Origin: Candidatus Eiseniibacteriota bacterium
GTDB taxonomy: Bacteria; Arandabacterota; Arandabacteria; JAGLYR01
Direction: 5' to 3'
DNA length: 37,912 bases
Assembly (NCBI GenBank): GCA_023132135.1
Contig: JAGLYR010000105.1
Location: 1 to 37,912, forward strand
Below the pieces are notes generated by a model. That model did no database searches. It saw only the letters and a list, made by a program, of their open reading frames with translations, and was not told where the DNA came from. Numbering within the stretch: the stretch's first letter is position 1; every line of letters starts with the position of its first letter. The translations under genes and the position numbers were made by a program. Positions 1 to 7,844 of the stretch are shown piece by piece.

Positions 1-97
1 TGCGGTCTATTCTCTATTGTCTATTGTCCTGTCCCGCAATGTGCTGGTGTATTGTGAATGGGCTTGTCCATACATAATGCAGCCTAGGAGATGGGGG

Positions 98-850
98 ATG
101 CTGAGAAAACGAGCGGGGATTTGCATGATCGCTGTCCTGGGGACCGTGATCGCTCTCTCGGGATGCGCTCCCGGGGGGAGCAGGCAGGTTGTCGTGGAAC
201 TGGATACGCAAGGCGAGGCCAGCGCAACGGATCCCGAGATCCATATGGAGATTGTCGAGGCTGGTCTTACAGCCGAGTACTACCTGGAGGTTGGAGACAA
301 GATCCGGGTAGATTTTTTCTTCACTCCGGAGCTCTCCGCTGAGCTGTTGGTTCGCCCCGACGGACGCATCACGATGCCCGCGGTTGGCGAGATGATGGCG
401 GCCCGGCGCACACCGCGCGATCTGGCCGCCGAAATCGAGTCCCGTTTCTCGGACATACTTCTGGACCCCGCGGTGACCGTCATTGTGAAAGACATGGCCG
501 CACCGAAAGTCTACGTCATCGGGATGGTCGAGAGGCCCGGCCCTGTGGATTTCCGAAGTTCCCTTTCCGCGATGACAGCGATCTCCGCTGCGGGCGGCGC
601 CAAGCTCGAGGGCAAGTTGGCCAGCGTAATTGTGCTCAGAAAACTCTCGACGCAACGGGTTTCCGTCGCGCGGCTCGATCTCAGCAAGCTTCTCGCCGGG
701 GCGGATCCCTCACAGGACATGTACCTCAAGCCATATGACATCGTCTTCGTGCCCAAGCGTTTCGTAAGTCAACTCCGGGATTTCGCCGTGGACCTGATCA
801 AAACCGTGGTTCCGGCAGTAAACATGTACAGAGGCCGCTGGATTTACTAG
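98..850 (+). CDS. Wza-like polysaccharide export lipoprotein
   Basis: Outer-membrane polysaccharide export protein of about 250 residues. I start at ATG 98 because AGGAG lies 7 nt upstream and this start opens with a signal peptide (basic MLRKR, hydrophobic core, lipobox LSGC with Cys23). An ATG-class start at 17 would bury the signal. After the lipobox come a polysaccharide export domain (from about residue 60, beginning LEVGDKIRV) and an SLBB-type beta-grasp domain (about 145-215, VYVIGMVERPGPV). The protein is much shorter than E. coli Wza (about 380 aa), so it has fewer SLBB repeats. The C-terminus is a short amphipathic stretch. It opens the run of EPS genes, 18 nt before the Wzz-like gene, and should form the outer-membrane channel for the polymer. 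The family is clear; the exact subfamily is inferred. Confidence 0.9.
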   Translation: MLRKRAGICMIAVLGTVIALSGCAPGGSRQVVVELDTQGEASATDPEIHMEIVEAGLTAEYYLEVGDKIRVDFFFTPELSAELLVRPDGRITMPAVGEMMAARRTPRDLAAEIESRFSDILLDPAVTVIVKDMAAPKVYVIGMVERPGPVDFRSSLSAMTAISAAGGAKLEGKLASVIVLRKLSTQRVSVARLDLSKLLAGADPSQDMYLKPYDIVFVPKRFVSQLRDFAVDLIKTVVPAVNMYRGRWIY

Positions 851-868
851 CGCGGCCAGGAGAGCGGG

Positions 869-2242
869 ATGCAGCAACAGCAGGTAGCGACCGAGACAAG
901 TGTCAGGGACATTGTCACGGTGATCCTGCGCCGGAAATGGGTGATCATCGTTCTGGTGCTGACATCATCAGCCTATATGGGGTGGAAGGCGGCCAAGGCG
1001 CCCGTCATGTACGATTCCCGTGGGCAGATCATGATCCGCCCGGGTGAGCGGTCGAGTTCGATGGTGGCGAATCTCGAGTTTCGACCGTGGGAAGAAGTTA
1101 TCAACTCCGAGATAGCGATTCTCACAAGCGAGCCCGTCGCTCGTCGCGCGACCGCGATCCTGGCCCGAAAATACGAAGAGCAGGGCCTGCCGGGCAAACC
1201 AAGCCGCATTTCCGCCGCGCGCGTGAAACCTGATTCCAAGCGGAATTCCAACATTGTCGATGTCGGCTACCGGGCCCGCGATCCCAAGATTGCGCGAGAG
1301 AGCCTGGATGCTGTCCTGGAAGCATATGTGGGCCTCCACAATGAGCTGTTTGAGCTCCCGGATGCTCACGAGATGTTCGACCAGGAAATGATGCGGGCCC
1401 AGCGGGACCTGGATATCCTCGAGCGCGAGAGGAAAGACTATGCGCAGAAGATGAGTATCACGGACCTGCGACGGCAGAAGGAGGAACTGATCTCGCGGCG
1501 GAAGATCCTCAGAATGCGGAGAATCGAACTCGTTCAGTCCATTGCGACGAAGAGGGTCGAGATTGGGGAGACGGAGCAGCTGATGCTGGAAATGAAACCC
1601 GGGGACCTGGCCCTTACGGGCCGGTACAGTCCCGGGGTGGGAGAAGCGCTCTCGTCGACCCGGCTGGAACTGGTAAAGGTCAAATCGAAGCGACGTGAGA
1701 TCCTGACCAAGTATACGGAGAGTCACCCGCAGGCCGTGGCTCTTGAGAAGCAGACCCGGGAATTGAAGGATCAGATCCGGAGTATCGAGCACGGGCAGAT
1801 CCGGATGCGGCGCTCGGAGCTGAGGGTCCTGGAGGAACAGAAGGAAGTGATCGCGCAGCAGATACTGGAAGTGGAGGAAAACCTTGCAGGGTTCCCCGAG
1901 AAGGAGATGACGATGAACCAGTATGAGCGTTCACTGGGACTCGTCACCAACACCTTCAAGGAGCTCCTGGCCAAGGAGATACACTTCAAGATCGCTGAGG
2001 TGAGCGGACGCGACTATCAGGTGGTCATCCTCTCGGCGGCTTCCAGGGCTCTGGCACGGAATCCCCGGGATCCGGTGCGCCTGTCTCTTGCGCCTGCCCT
2101 CAGTCTGTTCCTGGGTATTGGTCTGGCCTTCTTCATGGACCGTCTGGACCATTCGCTGAAGAATCGGGAGGATACCGAGAACTACCTCGCGCTGCCGGTG
2201 CTGTCCTCTGTGCCAGAAGTGCGTATCCGCAAGAGACCGTGA
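869..2242 (+). CDS. Wzz/GNVR-type chain-length determinant (co-polymerase)
   Basis: Inner-membrane polysaccharide co-polymerase, 457 residues. A first transmembrane segment lies near residues 25-45 (KWVIIVLVLTSSAYMGW). A long, charged, coiled-coil-rich periplasmic region follows. A second transmembrane segment near 405-425 is preceded by a proline-containing stretch and ends with the family-typical LDHSLKNREDTENYL. There is no fused kinase domain; the separate CpsD-like protein two genes downstream occupies that role. Start ATG 869 follows a purine-rich GGAGAGCGGG. In this family the protein sets polymer length and links the inner-membrane machinery to the Wza channel. The size and coiled-coil length fit the form found in exosortase-associated EPS loci, which is inference from architecture. 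Confidence 0.9.
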   Translation: MQQQQVATETSVRDIVTVILRRKWVIIVLVLTSSAYMGWKAAKAPVMYDSRGQIMIRPGERSSSMVANLEFRPWEEVINSEIAILTSEPVARRATAILARKYEEQGLPGKPSRISAARVKPDSKRNSNIVDVGYRARDPKIARESLDAVLEAYVGLHNELFELPDAHEMFDQEMMRAQRDLDILERERKDYAQKMSITDLRRQKEELISRRKILRMRRIELVQSIATKRVEIGETEQLMLEMKPGDLALTGRYSPGVGEALSSTRLELVKVKSKRREILTKYTESHPQAVALEKQTRELKDQIRSIEHGQIRMRRSELRVLEEQKEVIAQQILEVEENLAGFPEKEMTMNQYERSLGLVTNTFKELLAKEIHFKIAEVSGRDYQVVILSAASRALARNPRDPVRLSLAPALSLFLGIGLAFFMDRLDHSLKNREDTENYLALPVLSSVPEVRIRKRP

Positions 2243-2257
2243 GGGGGAGATTCCGTC

Positions 2258-3112
2258 ATGTACTGTTCGTTCTTCAAATTCACTGAGCGACCCTTCAACA
2301 TGACCCCGGACCCAAGATTCCTGTTCATGAGCCGAACCCACACGGAGGCGCTCGCCCATCTGCTCTACGGCATCCGTCATCGGAAAGGCTTCGTGGCGCT
2401 GGTCGGGGAGGTGGGGACGGGCAAGACCACGCTTATTCACACGTTGCTGGACGAAATTGCCGACGATACCCGGGTGGCCATTGTCTCGGGCGGGAGTTTC
2501 ACGCTGGGTCCTTTTCTGCGAATGGTGCTGGACGACCTTGGGGTGCCCTACAGCGGGCGTTCCGCCGCGGACATGATGATTCATCTCAAGACCTTCCTGA
2601 TCGAACAGGCCCGTCAGGGCACGAACGTCGCCCTCATCATCGACGAAGCTCAGGCCATGGCGCCGAGCCTCCTGGAACACGTGCGAATGCTGTCCAACAT
2701 GGAAACGTCCCGGGAGAAGCTGATGCAGATTGTTCTCGTCGGACAGCTGGAGCTGGGACGGATTCTCAGCCGCCCGGAGCTCAGGCAGCTGGCCCAGAGG
2801 ATTGGTCTGAGGTGCAGAATCGATCCCCTCGCGCCCGACGAGATCGCCCGCTACGTCAGGCATCGCCTGACCGTAGCGGGAGCGGGGGACAGGGAGATCC
2901 TGACCGAGGAAGCGCTGGACATCGTTTCCCGTCATTCCGGAGGGATTCCCAGGGTTGCGAATATCCTCTGCGACGGGGCATTGCTGGACTGCTATGCTCG
3001 CAGCCTGCACCGGGTCGATGCGGAAGTCATGAACGCTACGGTTCGCGAATGGGAAGAAGCCATCACAGTGGACGTGCCGCGGGTTTCCATGCGCGCCGCC
3101 GCGCATCTGTGA
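2258..3112 (+). CDS. ExeA-like AAA ATPase of an EPS locus
   Basis: Soluble AAA ATPase of 284 residues, similar to the N-terminal half of ExeA/GspA and to the putative secretion ATPase found beside exosortase-type EPS genes. The N-terminus (FFKFTERPFNMTPDPRFLF) is the characteristic opening of the family. Walker A is GEVGTGKTT (residues 50-58, Lys56) and Walker B is ALIIDEAQ with Asp129-Glu130; both are intact. An AAA lid with the sensor-type motif GGIPRVANILCD lies near the C-terminus. No transmembrane or peptidoglycan-binding segment follows, unlike full-length ExeA. Start ATG 2258 has GGGGGAG about 8 nt upstream. It sits between the Wzz-like and kinase-like genes, so a role in assembly or energisation of export is likely but unproven. 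Confidence 0.85.
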   Translation: MYCSFFKFTERPFNMTPDPRFLFMSRTHTEALAHLLYGIRHRKGFVALVGEVGTGKTTLIHTLLDEIADDTRVAIVSGGSFTLGPFLRMVLDDLGVPYSGRSAADMMIHLKTFLIEQARQGTNVALIIDEAQAMAPSLLEHVRMLSNMETSREKLMQIVLVGQLELGRILSRPELRQLAQRIGLRCRIDPLAPDEIARYVRHRLTVAGAGDREILTEEALDIVSRHSGGIPRVANILCDGALLDCYARSLHRVDAEVMNATVREWEEAITVDVPRVSMRAAAHL

Positions 3113-3129
3113 TCGGAGAGTATACACGT

Positions 3130-3891
3130 ATGAGTCGAATTCACGATGCTCTGGAGAGAGCCCGGCGGGAGCGGGCGAAATCACCGAATCGGGCAGAGAC
3201 GGAGACGGAGTCCAGCCCGGCACCTAAGCCTGTGGAGGGTGGCGCGTCCCTGGCGACGCTGGCGGATTGCTTCACGCAGGAGTGCGAGACGCTCCGGTCG
3301 GCCATCGAGGCAGCGCTCCCGGGCCGGGCCCAGCGTGTGATTATGTTCACGTCGGCCGTCCGCGGCGAAGGCTGCACTACGCTTGTGGCCAGCCTTGCTT
3401 ACACCCTGGCAACCCGGGGCGGTATGCGCGTAGCGCTGGTGGACGCCAATATCAAAGCCCCCGGGCTGGCCGCGTTGATGGGACTGGGCCCGCACGCCGG
3501 GCTCACAGATGTGATCGGGCGTGATCTGGACCTGAACCTGGCTCTGCGGGCCACTCCTACACCGAATCTCCACGTTCTGCTGTGCGGGAACACCCCGCTC
3601 ATCTCCTCGGAGGTCTTCGGTTCCAGTCGCACAGCCTCGGTCCTCCAGAGCCTGAAGGAACATCACCCGTACGTGCTGCTCGATACGTCGGCAGTGATGT
3701 CGGTTCCCGAAGTTGCCATGCAGGCGACATCCGCGGACGGCGTGGTCCTGGTTGCCCGCGCCAACAAGACGGATCGTGCCGTGCTGCAGAAGACGCGGGA
3801 TATCCTCCAGGGCAGTGGCGCGAATCTTCTGGGTGTCGTTCTCAATCGCAGGCGTTTTGTGATTCCAGAGTTCATCTACCGAAGGCTGTAG
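3130..3891 (+). CDS. CpsD/BY-kinase-like protein with degenerate P-loop
   Basis: Protein of 253 residues with the fold of CpsD/CapB/Wzc-type bacterial tyrosine kinases (SIMIBI P-loop class). ATG 3130 gives the family-typical opening MSRIHDALERARRER. The P-loop region reads SAVRGEGCTTL: the invariant Lys is Cys82 (codon TGC). Walker A' is VALVDANIKAP rather than the usual VDADLRRP, and Walker B is YVLLDTSAV. The C-terminus (VIPEFIYRRL) has a single Tyr instead of the autophosphorylated Tyr cluster. These changes suggest a protein that no longer works as an ordinary autokinase and may act as a scaffold or regulator for the Wzz-like protein. It lies 17 nt after the ExeA-like gene. The family is secure; loss of activity is inference. 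Confidence 0.85.
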   Translation: MSRIHDALERARRERAKSPNRAETETESSPAPKPVEGGASLATLADCFTQECETLRSAIEAALPGRAQRVIMFTSAVRGEGCTTLVASLAYTLATRGGMRVALVDANIKAPGLAALMGLGPHAGLTDVIGRDLDLNLALRATPTPNLHVLLCGNTPLISSEVFGSSRTASVLQSLKEHHPYVLLDTSAVMSVPEVAMQATSADGVVLVARANKTDRAVLQKTRDILQGSGANLLGVVLNRRRFVIPEFIYRRL

Positions 3892-3904
3892 TGAGGGACT
3901 TGCC

Positions 3905-5467
3905 ATGCGTCCATACGGGACCGGGGAATATTCCCTCAAACGGCCGCGCCGTGAGGCTTTTCCCTGGGCGGTTGCGGGGTTGATCGTGATCGGTCTTGCT
4001 CTGCGGCTGTACCGTCTCGGATCGCAATCGCTATGGATTGATGAGGTCCTCACATTCGGCGACGCGGGGTTGATCTACCAGGAGCATACCTTCCTCGGGA
4101 GTCTGCTCCGGAATCTCCACGGCCCCCTGTACTCGCTGGTTTTCTACGGCACCTGGCAGCTGTCGGGTCTCAATGAGTTCTGGCTCCGGTTTCCCTCGGC
4201 CGTAGCAGGCACCGTCACCCTGGGAGCCATGTATGCGCTGGCCTCTGCCGTCTACGACCGGCACACCGCGTGGTGGGCCGTGCTTCTGCTGGCTCTCTCT
4301 CCGTTTCATATCTGGTACAGTCAGGAGGCCCGGAACTACAGCTTTGTTGTTCTGTTCGTCACCCTGTCGATGCTTTTTCTTCACCGTTTTGTTACCGGCG
4401 GAACCGCCCGTTCGTGGGTAAATTACGTGTGGACAACCGCTGCAGCGCTGCTCAGCAACCTGAGCTGCTTCCTGCTGCTGGCCGCTCAGGGGGCAATAGC
4501 GCTGGTGGGAGGTGGTTCCCGGCGTCGCCTGTGGAGCCTCCTTCCGGCGGGCCTCGTTCTGATCCTCATACTTCTGCCGTGGCTTCTCGAGTTCAACAAC
4601 CGCATGGATCCCGGGCGCGCCCTGCACGGGGCGCCTGTTGCGGAGGAGGAGCTGTTGCGGGGCGATACCACCTTTACTCCATGGGGCATTCCCTTCACGT
4701 TTTTCGTATTCGGCCTCGGGTACTCTGCCGGACCCTCCCTTCGGGAACTCCACATGCAGTCGGCCCTGAGCGCTGTGGCTGGGGAATGGGCCGTCGTCGG
4801 GCTCGGCGCCCTCGTGTTCGGGCTGGTAGCGGCTCTGGGCGCATGGAAAACCCGTGAGGATCGGCGCACCCTGGTTGGATTGCTTCTCTACATCCTGGTC
4901 CCGATGCTCGTCCTCAGCTTTCTCGCTGTAAGGAATATCAAGGTGTTCAACGCACGGTACGTCATGGTCGCGTTGCCCGCGTACTATCTGCTCCTGGCCC
5001 GTGGCCTGTCACAGGTCGGACGCGCCTGGTTGAGATGGATGAACCTGAGTCTGGTCCTTCTGCTGGTCCTGTATTCGCTGTCCAACTACTACTTCGATCC
5101 CAGATACGCAAAGGAGGACATCCGCTCGGCCGTGGACTACGTCCAGGAGCATGCAGCGGATGATGACATTATCCTGATGACGAACTGCCGTTCCGTCTTC
5201 GATCTGTACTATGCCGGGCGGCCGCAGGTTCTGGACATTCTGGATTTGCTCGACCAGGACCCGCTCATCACGGAGGAAAATCTGAAGCAGCTTGCCACAA
5301 TTCACCCCCGGCTGTGGTTGGTTCAGGTCCGGGAGTGGGATGTCGACCCTCACGGTGCACTGGAGAAACTCCTGATGTCCCGTTTCGGGCTCGTGGACAA
5401 GCAGATATTCCCCGGTGTCCGTCTGAGCGCTTTCGATCTCAGTCCTCTGCAGCAGGAGAGCCGGTAA
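3905..5467 (+). CDS. GT39/ArnT-like membrane glycosyltransferase
   Basis: Integral membrane GT-C enzyme of 520 residues with about ten or more hydrophobic segments. The first extracytoplasmic loop carries SLWIDE (Asp46-Glu47), the acidic pair typical of PMT/ArnT proteins. Further family signatures are HGPLYSLV near residue 75 and WYSQEARNYS near 140. A soluble periplasmic domain makes up roughly the last 110 residues. Enzymes of this family transfer a sugar from a polyprenyl-phosphate donor on the periplasmic side. Substrate cannot be deduced. Start ATG 3905 follows GAGGG. Its stop overlaps the next gene's start (TAATG), so it is probably translationally coupled with the nucleotidyltransferase-like gene, and it may decorate the polymer outside the membrane. 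Confidence 0.88.
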   Translation: MRPYGTGEYSLKRPRREAFPWAVAGLIVIGLALRLYRLGSQSLWIDEVLTFGDAGLIYQEHTFLGSLLRNLHGPLYSLVFYGTWQLSGLNEFWLRFPSAVAGTVTLGAMYALASAVYDRHTAWWAVLLLALSPFHIWYSQEARNYSFVVLFVTLSMLFLHRFVTGGTARSWVNYVWTTAAALLSNLSCFLLLAAQGAIALVGGGSRRRLWSLLPAGLVLILILLPWLLEFNNRMDPGRALHGAPVAEEELLRGDTTFTPWGIPFTFFVFGLGYSAGPSLRELHMQSALSAVAGEWAVVGLGALVFGLVAALGAWKTREDRRTLVGLLLYILVPMLVLSFLAVRNIKVFNARYVMVALPAYYLLLARGLSQVGRAWLRWMNLSLVLLLVLYSLSNYYFDPRYAKEDIRSAVDYVQEHAADDDIILMTNCRSVFDLYYAGRPQVLDILDLLDQDPLITEENLKQLATIHPRLWLVQVREWDVDPHGALEKLLMSRFGLVDKQIFPGVRLSAFDLSPLQQESR

Positions 5468-6714
5468 TGGATGGGCTGAAGGTGGATTTCGCGACCAGTG
5501 CGAACGCGCGCGGCCACGGGGCCATCCGCGATATCATGGGACAGGCCGTGGAGCACATCGTGGCAACCCTCGGGGCCGGGACATTGCGTTCCATCATTCT
5601 CACCGGGGCCATGACCCGGGGGGAGGGAACCGTTCTGGAGCGGGAGAACGGGAGTCTACTCATCCTGAGCGATCTTGACCTCTACCTCGTGGGCGCTCCG
5701 GATGTCGACCTGCCGCTGTTGAAGAGGCGCTCCTCCGAAATCGCCTGCTCACTCCGCACCGTCATCCCCGAGGAGCGGATGGCTGCGCCCTTCGATCTGG
5801 CGGGTGTCAGCCTTGAAGAAATTGCTTCGGTCCAGCCCGCGATCGGAACCGTGGATCTCAGGAATCGTGGGAGAGTCATCTGGGGAGAAGACGTTCTCTC
5901 GGGTTTGGCGCCCCTGGAGCCGGGAACCATCCCACCCAGCGATGCGGTGACGCTGATTCTGAACCGGATCGTTGAGGAGTTGATGCACCGGGGCGCGGGG
6001 AGCCCGGCAACGGTAGAGATGGGAGTCTACCACACGGCCAAGACAGGGGCGGATCTGGCCCTGGCAATCCTCGCGCTTCTGGGTGAGTACCGCCCCACAT
6101 ACCGGGAGCGAGCGGACCGCCTTGGTGAGATCTGGGAAGATCCCCGTCTCAAGGACCTGCGACGGCATCTCCCGGACTTGCCCGACCGGGTATCCGAATG
6201 GACGAGGTGGAAGCTGTCGCCCGATCCTGGGACACTTGCGCTGGTCCCGGGCGCAAGCACGTCGCAGGAAGCTGCCGACGAACTCTGGCTGTCCCTGGTG
6301 CCGGCTGTCGAGGCGGTGTGGACCTGGGCCATGCTGCGCTGGACGGGAGACCCGTCATCGGAACCCCTGGCTCTTGCGCCACGGATTGGACAAATGGAGA
6401 CGGCAAGGGAAAGATTCCGGGGATGGAAGCGTGCCTGGCGCCGGGGAGACGTAGGACACGGTCTGGGAGACATGCTCTGTATGGCCAGAGGGATTCCGTG
6501 CGGATCGCCGGCGTCTCTTCTATACGCGGCGGCATCTCTCGCCTACTTTGCGTCGCCGGGCCGAGATGGTCTGGACGACGTGGCCGCGGCCAGGTACCTG
6601 GCGCGCGCCCGGCGGCTCATGCCCATACCGGTGGGGGGCGACGGTGATTGGGATGGAGTAAGACGCGTGCTGGTGGACTACTGGCGCAGAGCGGTGATGA
6701 GGGGGATGAGGTAG
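5467..6714 (+). CDS. Nucleotidyltransferase-fold protein of unknown function
   Basis: Uncharacterised protein of 415 residues. ATG 5467 overlaps the preceding stop as TAATG. The N-terminal 120 residues look like a Pol-beta/MNT-type nucleotidyltransferase: ILTGAMTRGEG (residues 44-54) replaces the usual G-S-x-A-R-G-E, SDLDLYLV gives the metal-binding pair Asp69 and Asp71, and a possible third Asp is Asp110 (PFDLAGVS). About 12 residues are inserted between the glycine and the Asp pair. The rest is mostly helical, rich in Trp and Arg, and I recognise no domain in it. It is coupled both upstream (GT39) and downstream (TAGTG to the phosphohydrolase gene). Nucleotidylation of a sugar, lipid or protein in EPS synthesis is possible; the substrate is unknown. 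Confidence 0.6.
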   Translation: MDGLKVDFATSANARGHGAIRDIMGQAVEHIVATLGAGTLRSIILTGAMTRGEGTVLERENGSLLILSDLDLYLVGAPDVDLPLLKRRSSEIACSLRTVIPEERMAAPFDLAGVSLEEIASVQPAIGTVDLRNRGRVIWGEDVLSGLAPLEPGTIPPSDAVTLILNRIVEELMHRGAGSPATVEMGVYHTAKTGADLALAILALLGEYRPTYRERADRLGEIWEDPRLKDLRRHLPDLPDRVSEWTRWKLSPDPGTLALVPGASTSQEAADELWLSLVPAVEAVWTWAMLRWTGDPSSEPLALAPRIGQMETARERFRGWKRAWRRGDVGHGLGDMLCMARGIPCGSPASLLYAAASLAYFASPGRDGLDDVAAARYLARARRLMPIPVGGDGDWDGVRRVLVDYWRRAVMRGMR

Positions 6715-7844
6715 TGGCGCGGAAGAGCATATTCATACTCATTGATGCACTGGGGTGGGAGAAGGTGTGCGAAACGGATTTCCTCCCGGAGCTGTCGGCC
6801 ACGCGCCGTCGGCTGCGCTGTGTTCTGGGCTACAGTGGCGCGTGCCAGTCCGCACTGTTCTCAGGGAAATCGCCTGCTCAGACCGGCCGCTGGCTCATGT
6901 ACTACTTCACCCGGAGAACGGAGACCTTCGCACCCACCCGGATCCTGAATTACTTTCCGGATTGGGTGAAGAACCGCGGGCCCATTCGCCGCCGACTGCG
7001 CAACTATGTGGCCCGCCGCGTGGGGGGGTATTTCAGCCTGTACTGCGTGCCAATGGAGGTTTTCCCCCACCTCGAGTTGGCCGAGAGGGAGGACCTCTAC
7101 GCTCCCGGAGGCCTGGCTCCGGCCCGGGGGATCTTTGACGATCTGAAGGACAGCGGGGTTCCGCATTCCGTCTGGAGCTGGAGGATACCGGAACAGGAAA
7201 GCCTGGATATCCTGCTTCGGGAGCTTCATGAGGACCAGAAACGGTTCTTTGTGGTGTACTGGACCCGGTTGGACGCGCTCATGCATGTGCACGGCGTGGG
7301 CTCCGAGATCGTCGACAGGCAGGTCCGGTGGTACGAGGACGCCATTCGCCGGATTCTCGAGACTTCATCGCCGGACGGGGAGACGCGCCTTTTCATTTTC
7401 TCGGACCATGGGATGATCGACACACGTAGCAGCATCGATCTTATGGCGCAGGTGACCGGCCTGGGGCTGACATTCGGAAAGGACTACGTGGCGTTCTACG
7501 ACTCGACCATGGCGCGGTTTTCATTTCGAACGGATCGCGGCAGAGATGCGATATGCTCCATGCTCCGCGCCCAGGATGGCGGCGAGCTTCTGGATGACGA
7601 AACCCTCAAATCGCTGGGCGTGTTCTATCCCGACCGCCGGTATGGCGACGCGGTGTTTCTTACCCAGCCAGGTGTTCTGATCGTCCCAAGCTTCATGGGC
7701 CCATCGGCTCCCAAGGCCATGCATGGCTTCCACCCGGATTGCCCCGGGTCCGACGCGCATCTGGTGAGCAACGCGGAGGTCGGGATGCCGGCCGATTCGA
7801 TTCTCGATCTGTATTCCATCATGAAGCAGGAGTTGAGTGGATGA
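6714..7844 (+). CDS. Alkaline phosphatase-superfamily phosphohydrolase/phosphodiesterase
   Basis: Enzyme of 376 residues starting at GTG 6714, which overlaps the previous stop (TAGTG). The metal-ligand pattern of the nucleotide pyrophosphatase/phosphodiesterase group can be followed: Asp11 (FILIDALGW), Asp187 and His191 (LDALMHVHG), Asp231-His232 (FSDHGM) and His340 (HGFHP). Aligning the segment before SGKSP with NPP enzymes puts Ser41 (GYSGACQ) at the nucleophile position, where NPPs usually have Thr. There is no signal peptide, so it should act in the cytoplasm. It forms a coupled pair with the nucleotidyltransferase-like gene, and its stop overlaps the flippase start as ATGA. A role in hydrolysing a nucleotide-sugar, lipid-phosphate or phosphoryl modification of the polymer is inference. 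Confidence 0.7.
   Translation: MARKSIFILIDALGWEKVCETDFLPELSATRRRLRCVLGYSGACQSALFSGKSPAQTGRWLMYYFTRRTETFAPTRILNYFPDWVKNRGPIRRRLRNYVARRVGGYFSLYCVPMEVFPHLELAEREDLYAPGGLAPARGIFDDLKDSGVPHSVWSWRIPEQESLDILLRELHEDQKRFFVVYWTRLDALMHVHGVGSEIVDRQVRWYEDAIRRILETSSPDGETRLFIFSDHGMIDTRSSIDLMAQVTGLGLTFGKDYVAFYDSTMARFSFRTDRGRDAICSMLRAQDGGELLDDETLKSLGVFYPDRRYGDAVFLTQPGVLIVPSFMGPSAPKAMHGFHPDCPGSDAHLVSNAEVGMPADSILDLYSIMKQELSG

Noticed and set aside
1-97. Promoter for the EPS run upstream of the first gene
   Set aside because: Candidate boxes such as TTGTGA (52-57) and CATAAT (73-78) have poor spacing; too little upstream sequence is present to judge. The tandem CTATTGT at 15-28 is too short to interpret.
1931-3223. 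430-codon minus-strand open frame over the Wzz and ATPase genes
   Set aside because: A shadow of the + strand ATPase gene, with low-complexity His/Gln/Arg composition and no recognisable motif.
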